From Soonwooa sp032062245 (GTDB lineage: Bacteria > Bacteroidota > Bacteroidia > Flavobacteriales > Weeksellaceae), in the NCBI RefSeq assembly GCF_032062245.1, contig NZ_DAMBQF010000001.1:248001-312000 (forward strand): a DNA stretch of 64,000 nt, read 5' to 3'. This document shows positions 9,241-16,915 of the stretch, in pieces. The notes beneath the pieces were generated by a model. The model was not told where the DNA came from. It made no database searches and worked only from the letters and a program-made list of their open reading frames with translations. Position numbers and translations under genes: made by a program. How positions within the stretch are numbered: position 1 is the stretch's first letter; the number at the start of each line of letters is the position of its first letter.

Positions 9241-9367
9241 TATATTGTTAACTTGATAAGAAAATTTTATTTTTAGTTCTAAATTTTCAAAAAGAAAAGC
9301 ATTTTATAAAAACATTAAGAAAAATATTTGTTTAAGCTAAAAAGCATTAAAAAAACTCAATAATTGT

Positions 9368-9397
9368 TTTGCTTTTTTGAAAATAAAATTAAATTTG
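9368..9397 (+). promoter_or_regulatory. gdhA promoter
   Basis: TTTG (9368-9371), an 18-base spacer and TAAATTTG (9390-9397) give a perfect match to both Bacteroidota promoter boxes. The -7 box ends 20 bases before ATG 9418, so the leader is short, about 14 bases. Confidence 0.8.
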
Positions 9398-9417
9398 TCA
9401 CATAACATTAAAGCTTT

Positions 9418-10776
9418 ATGGAGCAACACGAAATCGATCAAAAGATTAAGGATTTTATCGCCAATATCGAAGCGAAAAATCCAAACGAACCAGAATTTAT
9501 CCAAGCGGTGAAAGAAGTTGCTGTGACGGTTATCCCTTTTATTGCAACGAGGCCAGAGTACGACGGCATGAAGTTGCTAGAAAGAATGGCTGAGCCAGAA
9601 CGTGCAATTATCTTCCGTGTGCCATGGGTAGATGACAAAGGCGAAATCCAAGTTAACCGCGGATTCCGTATCCAGATGAACTCTGCAATTGGCCCGTACA
9701 AAGGCGGTATCAGATTTCACCCGACTGTTAACCTAAGTGTTCTTAAGTTTTTGGCTTTCGAACAAGTTTTCAAAAACTCTTTGACAACGCTTCCGATGGG
9801 TGGTGGTAAAGGCGGTTCAGATTTCGATCCACAAGGCAAGTCCGATATGGAAGTGATGCGTTTCTGCCAATCCTTCATGACAGAATTGTGCAAGCATATC
9901 GGTCCTGAAACTGACGTCCCAGCTGGTGACATTGGTGTTGGTGCTCGAGAAATTGGATATCTTTTCGGACAGTACAAACGTATCCGTAACGAGTTCACGG
10001 GTGTGTTGACTGGTAAAGGCTTGGCTTATGGTGGATCTTTGATTCGTCCAGAGGCAACAGGATTCGGTGTTGTGTATTTCACGGAGCAAATGCTAAAAAC
10101 GATTAATCAAGATATTAAAGGAAAAATTGTTACAGTTTCTGGTTTCGGAAATGTGTCTTGGGGTGTTATCAAAAAGATTGAACAACTTGGAGGCAAGACA
10201 GTTACAATCTCTGGTCCTGACGGCTATATCTACGATGAAGAAGGGATTTCTGGTGAAAAAATTGACTACCTATTAGAGTTAAGAGCAACTGGAAATAATC
10301 GAGCTGAGGATTATGTTAAAAAATATCCTAACGCAAAATTCTTTGCTGGGAAACGTCCTTGGGAAGTGAAATGTGACATTGCAATTCCGTCTGCTACTCA
10401 AAATGAATTAGATTTGGATGATGCTAAAAAGTTGGTTGCTAATGGATGTATCTGTGTGACAGAAGCGGCTAATATGCCTTCAACTTTGGAAGCAATTAAT
10501 TATTTCTTAGAAAATAAAGTTTTATTCTCTCCTGGAAAAGCTTCTAATGCTGGCGGTGTAGCAACTTCTGGTCTAGAAATGACGCAAAATTCTATTCGTC
10601 TTAACTGGACATCCGAAGAAGTTGATGCTCGTCTTAAAGAAATTATGATTGGCATTCACAAAGCTTGTCGCGATTACGGTAAAGAAGAAGATGGTTATGT
10701 TAACTATGTAAAAGGTGCAAACATAGCAGGTTTTGTTAAAGTTGCCGAAGCGATGTTAGCGCAAGGTGTGGTTTAA
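9418..10776 (+). CDS. gdhA: NADP-type glutamate dehydrogenase
   Basis: This enzyme catalyses reductive amination of 2-oxoglutarate to glutamate, or the reverse. Its 452 residues match the hexameric small GDH class. The substrate-binding and catalytic segment runs KGGIRFHPTVN at 95-105 and PMGGGKGGSDFDP at 126-138, with the active-site Lys at about 131. The dinucleotide-binding fold begins near SGFGNVSWG (about 240). The coenzyme cannot be proved by reading, but length and sequence style fit the NADP-specific biosynthetic group. It is a single-gene unit with its own promoter and terminator. Together with the type III glutamine synthetase at 57 kb it assimilates ammonium. Confidence 0.96.
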   Translation: MEQHEIDQKIKDFIANIEAKNPNEPEFIQAVKEVAVTVIPFIATRPEYDGMKLLERMAEPERAIIFRVPWVDDKGEIQVNRGFRIQMNSAIGPYKGGIRFHPTVNLSVLKFLAFEQVFKNSLTTLPMGGGKGGSDFDPQGKSDMEVMRFCQSFMTELCKHIGPETDVPAGDIGVGAREIGYLFGQYKRIRNEFTGVLTGKGLAYGGSLIRPEATGFGVVYFTEQMLKTINQDIKGKIVTVSGFGNVSWGVIKKIEQLGGKTVTISGPDGYIYDEEGISGEKIDYLLELRATGNNRAEDYVKKYPNAKFFAGKRPWEVKCDIAIPSATQNELDLDDAKKLVANGCICVTEAANMPSTLEAINYFLENKVLFSPGKASNAGGVATSGLEMTQNSIRLNWTSEEVDARLKEIMIGIHKACRDYGKEEDGYVNYVKGANIAGFVKVAEAMLAQGVV

Positions 10777-10803
10777 AATAAAACCTATAAAAAGTAAAAA
10801 TAT

Positions 10804-10836
10804 AAAAGCCCAACTCGAATGAATTGGGCTTTTTTA
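10804..10836 (+). terminator. gdhA terminator (bidirectional)
   Basis: AAAAGCCCAACTC pairs with GAATTGGGCTTTT (one mismatch) around a GAAT loop, with T residues after it and A residues before it. It sits between convergent gdhA and the cupin-like gene and can serve both. Confidence 0.9.
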
Positions 10837-10854
10837 TTTTAAATTTAAATCAAA

Positions 10855-11739
10855 TTACTTTCTTGGAAGTCCGCGTTTCAAAGCATAATTTGCTCTTTCT
10901 ACGGCTTTTTTCTCTTTCCAAGTCATATATCTAATTTTGAAGTTTTTCTTCATAAAGTTGTCAAACGTTCTTTGCACAGTAAGATTCCACAGCGAATGAG
11001 CCTTTACGCCCCACGATTTATCCCAAGCTCTTAACGAAATTGAGAAACTTCCGTCCAAATATTTCATCCAATGCCACCAACCAGTTGGCATAAACAATGT
11101 GTCACCATGCTCTAAAAAACATTCGATACCCTCAACGCCATCCAAAGCTGGGAAGTTTTTGAAATCTGGATTTTCGATATCATAATCTTCCAAAGCATAA
11201 GTTGCGTAAGGAATTTGATACAATCTATCTTTCCACTTATAATCGAAAAGCATGATATGTTTTCTTCCATTAAAATGTGTGTGGAAGATGTGCGCCATAT
11301 CGATATCATAATGTAAAAACGTTACAGAACCCTTTCCACCAAAGAACATATTAGGATATTTATCCAAAAAACCACCCATTAATTCTTTAGGAGAAATGTA
11401 ATCATCTAATAATTTTGGAGCGCTTTTAATCGGATCAAATAAGAAAATTCTAAGATCTGTTGGCTCTCTTTGTATCAAATCGATATAATCACCAAACTTC
11501 ATTTTTGCTGCGGAAGCGTTAATTGGCGCTGCTGGATCAGCTTTAGAACTGTCATACAAAGGCACCTCAACATCACCTACAGCCTGCTTCATATAGTCCA
11601 TCGTCCACTTTTGGTAAGCTGGCCATTTTCTAGCCATATTCTTGATAACCACCGGTGTACGGGTTTTAAGGTATTTATTTTCGAACTCCTCTTTCGTAAT
11701 GTCATCAACAACATCAATCGGTTTCAGAATGATTCCCAT
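10855..11739 (-). CDS. Cupin-like (JmjC fold) domain protein
   Basis: This 294-residue protein belongs to the cupin_8/JmjC-like 2-oxoglutarate- and Fe(II)-dependent oxygenase group. The metal-binding triad is visible as the HxD of HYDID (about residues 134-138) and a distal His in the GDTLFMPTGWWHWM segment near 215. Such enzymes hydroxylate protein side chains or small molecules, and the substrate cannot be inferred here. The N-terminus (VIKNMARKWPAYQKW) is also typical. It is monocistronic and convergent with gdhA. A perfect TAATTTTG -7 box lies at 11761-11768, but the -33 position is poor. Confidence 0.85.
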   Translation of the reverse strand: MGIILKPIDVVDDITKEEFENKYLKTRTPVVIKNMARKWPAYQKWTMDYMKQAVGDVEVPLYDSSKADPAAPINASAAKMKFGDYIDLIQREPTDLRIFLFDPIKSAPKLLDDYISPKELMGGFLDKYPNMFFGGKGSVTFLHYDIDMAHIFHTHFNGRKHIMLFDYKWKDRLYQIPYATYALEDYDIENPDFKNFPALDGVEGIECFLEHGDTLFMPTGWWHWMKYLDGSFSISLRAWDKSWGVKAHSLWNLTVQRTFDNFMKKNFKIRYMTWKEKKAVERANYALKRGLPRK

Positions 11740-11760
11740 TTTGCTTAACTTAATATGTTA

Positions 11761-11768
11761 CAAAATTA
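11761..11768 (-). promoter_or_regulatory. -7 box of the cupin-like gene
   Basis: TAATTTTG on the minus strand matches TAnnTTTG, 21 bases before the start codon. The nearest TTTG (11791-11794) is 22 bases upstream, longer than the usual 18-19, so the full promoter is uncertain. Confidence 0.4.
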
Positions 11769-11912
11769 TTAATTTTTTGTGGAGTGTGGTCAAAAAAAAT
11801 AGTTTTTAATTATAATGATTCTAAATTATTTTATCTATTAAAATCTGCAATTGCCGATTAACACTAACAAAATTGACAAAGATTTAACTTTTCATCAAAT
11901 TATTTCTCAAAC

Positions 11913-11946
11913 AACTGTAACAAAAAAAACAAACTTCTACTAATTG
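11913..11946 (+). promoter_or_regulatory. Candidate alternative sigma promoter (AACTGTAACAA type)
   Basis: AACTGTAACAA (11913-11923) is followed, 16 bases after GTAAC, by TACTAATTG (11938-11946), 20 bases before the start of the outer-membrane barrel gene. The same pair of elements precedes the M16 peptidase operon and the DUF5687/ABC operon. The arrangement resembles an ECF-sigma -35/-10 pair. Confidence 0.45.
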
Positions 11947-11966
11947 TTTAGTGATACAGTAACTAT

Positions 11967-14675
11967 ATGAAAAATCTACTCAGTTTTATTTTGGTATTTT
12001 GTTGTTCAATAATTGTTTTAGCTCAAAAAACAATTAGCGGCAACATTACCGACTCTAACGGAAAAGCATTACCAAGCGCCAGTGTAACTATTGAGGAACC
12101 TGGCAAAAACGCAATTCTAGCTTATGCAATATCCAATTCTAAAGGTGAATACAAGATTATTTTCACCTCATCAGAAAGCGATGTGATTTTAAAGGTTAAA
12201 GCTTTTAATCAAAAAACGCAAAGCAAAACGATCAAAAATACTGACCAAACTCAAAACTTCTCATTAGCTGGTGAAACAACCGAAATTGAAGAAGTAAAAA
12301 TTAAAACTAAGTTAATCACCAAAAAAGGTGACACGATTTCTTACGACATCAAAGCTTTCGAAAACAAAGCCGACCGTAGCCTTGCTGACGTTTTGAAAAA
12401 AATGCCAGGTATCGAAGTCAACAAAGATGGTACTGTACTTTATCAAGGTGAACCGATTAACAAATTTTACGTTAATGGAAAAGACTTAATGGAAGGCGGT
12501 TATGGGACAATTAACAATTCACTTCCAAAAGATGCTGTTGCTAAAGTTGAAGTCTTGGAAAATCATCAGCCAGTTAAAATTTTACAAGATAAAGTCCCTT
12601 CAGAAAACGCTGCGCTTAATATTAAACTAAAAAAATCGGTGACGATGACGGGTCGTGGCGAGGTTGGCGCAGGTTTTAGTCCTTTCCTTTGGAATGTTAA
12701 ATTAACACCTATGTTTTTTGGACAAAAAAATCAATGGGTCGTTAACTATAAAGCGAATAACAATGGCGAATCTGTAGAGAATGAAGGCAAAATGCTTTCT
12801 TTTGGATCTCGATGGGAAGGTCGTCGATCGCAAGCATCACAAAAATCTTGGACCAATGTAGAAACGGCGGGCACGCCCAATATTGGAGAAAAAAGATATT
12901 TGTTGAATAATGTTCATTTCTTCTCCGCTAATTTGTTGACAAGCCCTTTCAAAAATAAAGAATGGGAGCTAAAAGCCAATGCATCTTATACCAACAATAG
13001 CATCAAGCGTGAGGATTATCAAGTTAGCGTTTATGATGTTGGCTCCAGAACAGTGCCCTTGGGCGGAACTTTTACGTCAAGTACCTCTAATAATTTCTAT
13101 GATAATGCTGCAAAAGGAGAATTAATCTTTACTAAAAATGCAAAAAAAGGTTTCTTCAAAAACACAACAACTTGGAATAGTTTCTGGAATACAGATCGCG
13201 CAAAAGTTGACAATTATCTACCACCAGCTGTTGGCGAAACGAATGCGATTCATAAAATGGCAATGGAAGATCTTAACTCCCCGAGTGGTATTTTCCAAAA
13301 CGCGTTAAGTACGATTGTACCTTGGAAGGAAAAGCTTTTCAACGTGATGAGTTATGTTAAATATCAAAAAGATAAACAAACGATGAGCATTAATCCAGGA
13401 AGTTATCTTATTGACTTTGGATTCGGAAATTATGAAAAAATCAACCAATATGCGACTTCAAAAACCTTAGAAGTTGATCATTCGGTGTCGGTAGGATTTA
13501 GCTACAAAAAATGGACTTTCACGCCGGAAGTGGGTTTAAATATGAATTTTAATAACTTAAATTCTGCGATCAATGGGGAAGTTGGTGGCACCAATCACTT
13601 TCTTGGAAGCGATATGCTTAACGATGTTGATTGGAACGAAATCCAACCTTACACACAATTGGGCGTTAATTTCAAATCCCAAAATTTTAATCTTAATATG
13701 ACTTTGCCTGTTAATTTCTACGGCATTACATATAGAGATAATATCCGCAACAAATATCTTGACCGAAGCAAAACGGTTTTTGAGCCGACATTATTTGCAA
13801 ATTATGAGTTTGCTTCATTCTTCAAACTTTGGGCTTTTGCTAACCAAAAATATGATTTCGGAAACTTTGGATTCTTGTATGGCGGAAAAATGCTAACAAG
13901 CCCAACAAGTCTTAGAGTGCGTAGTGCGGATAACATCGAAATGCCAGAGTATTTAACAAGAAGCATTGGATCTAGATTAGAATACCGAAATCCACTTAAC
14001 AACTTGTTCTTCAATGTTAGATATAACTATTCGACCAACAAGAGAAACATTATAGAATCTTACAACACCAATGGTTTCACAAATGAGTTGGTGTTGGAAA
14101 CAATGGACAACACGTCTAAAAGTCAAACCGAAAGCGCAGAAATTGGAAAGTATTTCCCTAAATATAAAATGAACTTATCGGTCTCAGCTAGCAATACAGA
14201 TTCTAATTCGTTTTCATTTTTTAATGATCTACGCGAAACAGATTCTAACCGACAAAATTTAGGAATTAAATTTAATAATGCTTATTTCAGTTGGTTGAGT
14301 GTTGATTACAATATAGGTTTTAATTGGTCAAAAAGTAGGAACACAACAGACAATATCGATGTGAAAACTTCTGGCTGGAATCACAATCTTAGCACTTACA
14401 TCTACCCTAGCGAAAATCACACTTTTGGGTTCTTTTGGGATGATTTGACAACAAAAGTAAAAGGCACTAATTTCCGAAACTCTTTCTTTGACGTGTCTTA
14501 TCAATACACTTGGGTTAAAAAGAAAATCGATTTCGAGCTAAAATGGTTAAACATTGTAAACCGAAAAGTTTATGAAACGGTAAGTGTTGACGTTGCACAA
14601 AGCTTGATCTCAACTAACCAAATGTACATCCGACCAAGTCAGTTTATGTTTACTGTTAAATTTAATTTTAAATAA
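11967..14675 (+). CDS. Outer-membrane beta-barrel protein with carboxypeptidase-regulatory-like domain
   Basis: This 902-residue protein resembles a TonB-dependent receptor. It has a signal peptide at about 1-19 (cleaved after VLAQ), a CarboxypepD-regulatory-like beta-sandwich at about 20-95 (KTISGNITDSNGKALP), a plug-like region at about 110-220 (LADVLKKMPGIEV, VNGKDLMEGGY), and a long barrel ending MFTVKFNFK with the C-terminal Phe/aromatic signature of outer-membrane barrels. No TonB box is obvious. The GLPGLI gene follows at 14772, a pairing often seen in Flavobacteriia. Substrate is unknown. The candidate alternative promoter upstream suggests envelope-stress or ECF control. Confidence 0.88.
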   Translation: MKNLLSFILVFCCSIIVLAQKTISGNITDSNGKALPSASVTIEEPGKNAILAYAISNSKGEYKIIFTSSESDVILKVKAFNQKTQSKTIKNTDQTQNFSLAGETTEIEEVKIKTKLITKKGDTISYDIKAFENKADRSLADVLKKMPGIEVNKDGTVLYQGEPINKFYVNGKDLMEGGYGTINNSLPKDAVAKVEVLENHQPVKILQDKVPSENAALNIKLKKSVTMTGRGEVGAGFSPFLWNVKLTPMFFGQKNQWVVNYKANNNGESVENEGKMLSFGSRWEGRRSQASQKSWTNVETAGTPNIGEKRYLLNNVHFFSANLLTSPFKNKEWELKANASYTNNSIKREDYQVSVYDVGSRTVPLGGTFTSSTSNNFYDNAAKGELIFTKNAKKGFFKNTTTWNSFWNTDRAKVDNYLPPAVGETNAIHKMAMEDLNSPSGIFQNALSTIVPWKEKLFNVMSYVKYQKDKQTMSINPGSYLIDFGFGNYEKINQYATSKTLEVDHSVSVGFSYKKWTFTPEVGLNMNFNNLNSAINGEVGGTNHFLGSDMLNDVDWNEIQPYTQLGVNFKSQNFNLNMTLPVNFYGITYRDNIRNKYLDRSKTVFEPTLFANYEFASFFKLWAFANQKYDFGNFGFLYGGKMLTSPTSLRVRSADNIEMPEYLTRSIGSRLEYRNPLNNLFFNVRYNYSTNKRNIIESYNTNGFTNELVLETMDNTSKSQTESAEIGKYFPKYKMNLSVSASNTDSNSFSFFNDLRETDSNRQNLGIKFNNAYFSWLSVDYNIGFNWSKSRNTTDNIDVKTSGWNHNLSTYIYPSENHTFGFFWDDLTTKVKGTNFRNSFFDVSYQYTWVKKKIDFELKWLNIVNRKVYETVSVDVAQSLISTNQMYIRPSQFMFTVKFNFK

Positions 14676-14771
14676 AATTCAAAAAAAGAATCAAATAATT
14701 TCTCAATAAAAAAATATTTCGCTGAAACATTGCGAAATATTTTCTACATTCGTATAACTAATTTTTTAGTC

Positions 14772-15662
14772 ATGAAGCATTTAAATCTACTTTTATTACT
14801 TCTTAGCATTTCCATTTTTGGACAAGGCACACGCATCGCCTATGAGTATGAATTTGCGCCAAACATTAATCAAAAAGATACGATAAAAAAAGAAACTGTC
14901 TTTCTTGATATTCGAAAAGATGGCAGCAAATTTTACAGCCAAAAACAGTTTGTTGCTGATTCGCTTCGCGATCAATATTTTAAACAAATGCGTGCGTCCG
15001 GAACGATTAACACCAACTTTAAAGGAACAAATCCAGGTATGGTAAAATATAATGTTACCAAATCTTATCCCGATTACAACATTGTTCTTAAAATGCCAAT
15101 CAACACAAACAATTATGCCATTAAAAACGAAAAATCTATCGTTTGGAAAATCGATCCTGAAACCAAAAAGATTGACAAATTCACGGCTCAAAAAGCAACG
15201 ACAGAATTTGGAGGAAGAAGCTGGACGGCGTGGTTCACGCAAGAATTACCTTTCCAAGATGGACCTTACAAATTTTCGGGACTTCCAGGTTTAATATTAG
15301 AAATGCAAGATGCAACGGGAACACATGCTTACAAGTTTTTAGGCATTAAAAAATTTGACGATGTCGAAATTAAAGAAAGTGCGAATGACAGCAATGGCAG
15401 AGCAACTGTGATAATCGGCGGTAGCAAAGGTAAACCTCTTGATGTTACAGAAGCGAAGTTTACACAATTATGGAAAGAGTACAAGAACGATCCTGTAAAA
15501 GATATGCGCCAAACTTTGTCACAAGGTAACGTGAAAATGAAACTGAACATGAACGGAAAAGACATCAGCGATCCCAACGAAATTATTCGCACCATGGAAA
15601 AAAGTCAAAAGGAGGCTTTCAAAAATGACAACAATCCGCTCGAATTGACTTTGTTCCCATAA
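14772..15662 (+). CDS. GLPGLI family protein
   Basis: This 296-residue secreted protein contains the family's namesake motif in FSGLPGLILEM (about residue 163), followed by the usual TGTHAYKFLGI strand. A signal peptide spans about residues 1-17 (MKHLNLLLLLLSISIFG). An in-frame TTG 42 bases upstream would add MRNIFYIRITNFLV, but ATG 14772 gives a proper signal peptide and is preferred. GLPGLI proteins have no known function and commonly sit beside CarboxypepD-reg outer-membrane barrels, as here (gene at 11967-14675). A terminator follows at 15700. Confidence 0.92.
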   Translation: MKHLNLLLLLLSISIFGQGTRIAYEYEFAPNINQKDTIKKETVFLDIRKDGSKFYSQKQFVADSLRDQYFKQMRASGTINTNFKGTNPGMVKYNVTKSYPDYNIVLKMPINTNNYAIKNEKSIVWKIDPETKKIDKFTAQKATTEFGGRSWTAWFTQELPFQDGPYKFSGLPGLILEMQDATGTHAYKFLGIKKFDDVEIKESANDSNGRATVIIGGSKGKPLDVTEAKFTQLWKEYKNDPVKDMRQTLSQGNVKMKLNMNGKDISDPNEIIRTMEKSQKEAFKNDNNPLELTLFP

Positions 15663-15699
15663 ATTGATTTCAAAATTCACTAATATTTATTACATTTAT

Positions 15700-15725
15700 A
15701 ATCCCTTATCAACAAGGGATTTTTT
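15700..15725 (+). terminator. Terminator directly abutting the kdsC-like start codon
   Basis: AATCCCTT (15700-15707) and AAGGGATT (15714-15721) form a perfect 8-base stem with loop ATCAAC, followed by a T run. It ends only 3 bases before ATG 15729. It would terminate the GLPGLI transcript, or lie within the leader of the next gene. Confidence 0.75.
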
Positions 15726-15728
15726 ATT

Positions 15729-16250
15729 ATGAGCTATTTAGAAAAACTAAAAAATATACGTGCTTTTGTCTTCGATGTGGACGGCGTTTTCACCGACGGA
15801 AGCGTCTATCTTCTTCCCGACAAAAATATGTCTCGAGTTATGAATGTACTAGACGGTTACGCCGTTGTTAAAGCGATAAAAGCAGGTTACAAAATTGCGG
15901 TTATCACAGGCGGAGATGATCCTATGGTACGCCATCGCATCGACTATTTAGGGATTAAAGACTATTATGCAAAGTCAGCTCATAAAGTGTCGGATTATAC
16001 AGATTTTAAACTAAAATATCAGATCGACGATTCCAAAGTTTTGATGATGGGCGACGACATTCCAGATATTGGCATTATGAAACAAGTGGCGATTGCAGCA
16101 GCACCAGCCAACGCCGTACCAGAAGTTAAAGACATTGCAGATTATATTTCGCCCATCGAAGGTGGAAAAGGCGCAGTACGTGATGTTATCGAACAAGTTA
16201 TGAAAATTCAAGATCGTTGGAATCTAGAAGATGACACCAAATCAACTTAA
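15729..16250 (+). CDS. kdsC: KdsC-like HAD phosphatase (Kdo-8-phosphate phosphatase family)
   Basis: This is a capless class C0 HAD hydrolase of 173 residues. Motif I is FVFDVDGVFTDG (about 13-24, with both catalytic Asp), motif II is the TGGDD segment near 60, and motif IV is MMGDDIPDIG near 103. In this family the usual reaction is Kdo-8-phosphate to Kdo, for the lipid A inner core. In Bacteroidota near relatives may act on other 8- or 9-carbon sugar phosphates. The start codon sits 3 bases after a terminator-like hairpin, leaving no room for a normal leader. It forms a pair with maf. Confidence 0.85.
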   Translation: MSYLEKLKNIRAFVFDVDGVFTDGSVYLLPDKNMSRVMNVLDGYAVVKAIKAGYKIAVITGGDDPMVRHRIDYLGIKDYYAKSAHKVSDYTDFKLKYQIDDSKVLMMGDDIPDIGIMKQVAIAAAPANAVPEVKDIADYISPIEGGKGAVRDVIEQVMKIQDRWNLEDDTKST

Positions 16251-16251
16251 A

Positions 16252-16830
16252 ATGAAGTTATTATTAGCTTCGGCATCGCCACGCCGTCAAGAACTTTTAG
16301 CATCATTAAATTTTCCTTTCGAAGTTGTAAAAATTAACTGCGATGAGTCTTATCCCGAAGATTTAGCAACAAAAAATATTGCTGGCTTTGTAGCCAAAAC
16401 AAAAGCTAAAGCTTATAAAGATTTAAAAGAAAATGAAATCCTTTTGACTTCGGATACGATTGTCGCTTTGGAAAACGAAATCCTTTTAAAACCAAAAAAT
16501 GCAGATGAAGCATTTGATATGTTAAAAAAACTATCGGGCAAAACGCACCAAGTTTACACTTCAATTTGTATTAAAACGCTTGATAATTTAATAACAGAAA
16601 CCGATTGCGCCGATGTGACGATGCAAATTATCTCAGATGACGAGATTAATTATTATATCGAAAAATACAAACCTTTTGACAAAGCTGGTAGTTACGGCAT
16701 ACAAGAATGGTTGGGGATGAGCAAAATCGAAAACATCAATGGGAGCTATTATAGCATTATGGGACTTCCAACACATTTGGTGTATAAATATTTATCAAAA
16801 TACTTTCCTGTTGAAGGATTCTCGATATAA
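16252..16830 (+). CDS. maf: Maf-like nucleoside triphosphate pyrophosphatase
   Basis: Maf proteins hydrolyse non-canonical or excess pyrimidine nucleotides (dTTP/UTP or modified bases) to monophosphates. The family motifs are present: LASASPRRQELL at the N-terminus, TSDTIVAL near residue 65 with the catalytic Asp, and DKAGSYGIQEW near 145. ATG 16252 begins one base after the kdsC stop codon and gives the conserved N-terminus MKLLLASASPRR. An upstream ATG at 16231 would add seven residues and overlap kdsC by 20 bases. The two genes are evidently co-transcribed and probably translationally coupled. Confidence 0.93.
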   Translation: MKLLLASASPRRQELLASLNFPFEVVKINCDESYPEDLATKNIAGFVAKTKAKAYKDLKENEILLTSDTIVALENEILLKPKNADEAFDMLKKLSGKTHQVYTSICIKTLDNLITETDCADVTMQIISDDEINYYIEKYKPFDKAGSYGIQEWLGMSKIENINGSYYSIMGLPTHLVYKYLSKYFPVEGFSI

Positions 16831-16915
16831 ATTCGTTTTTAAAAAGAAAAAGATTATTTTTACAAAAATTAATGTCTTAAATAATAAATTGCCTTTTAGC
16901 AAGTTATCTACTTAA

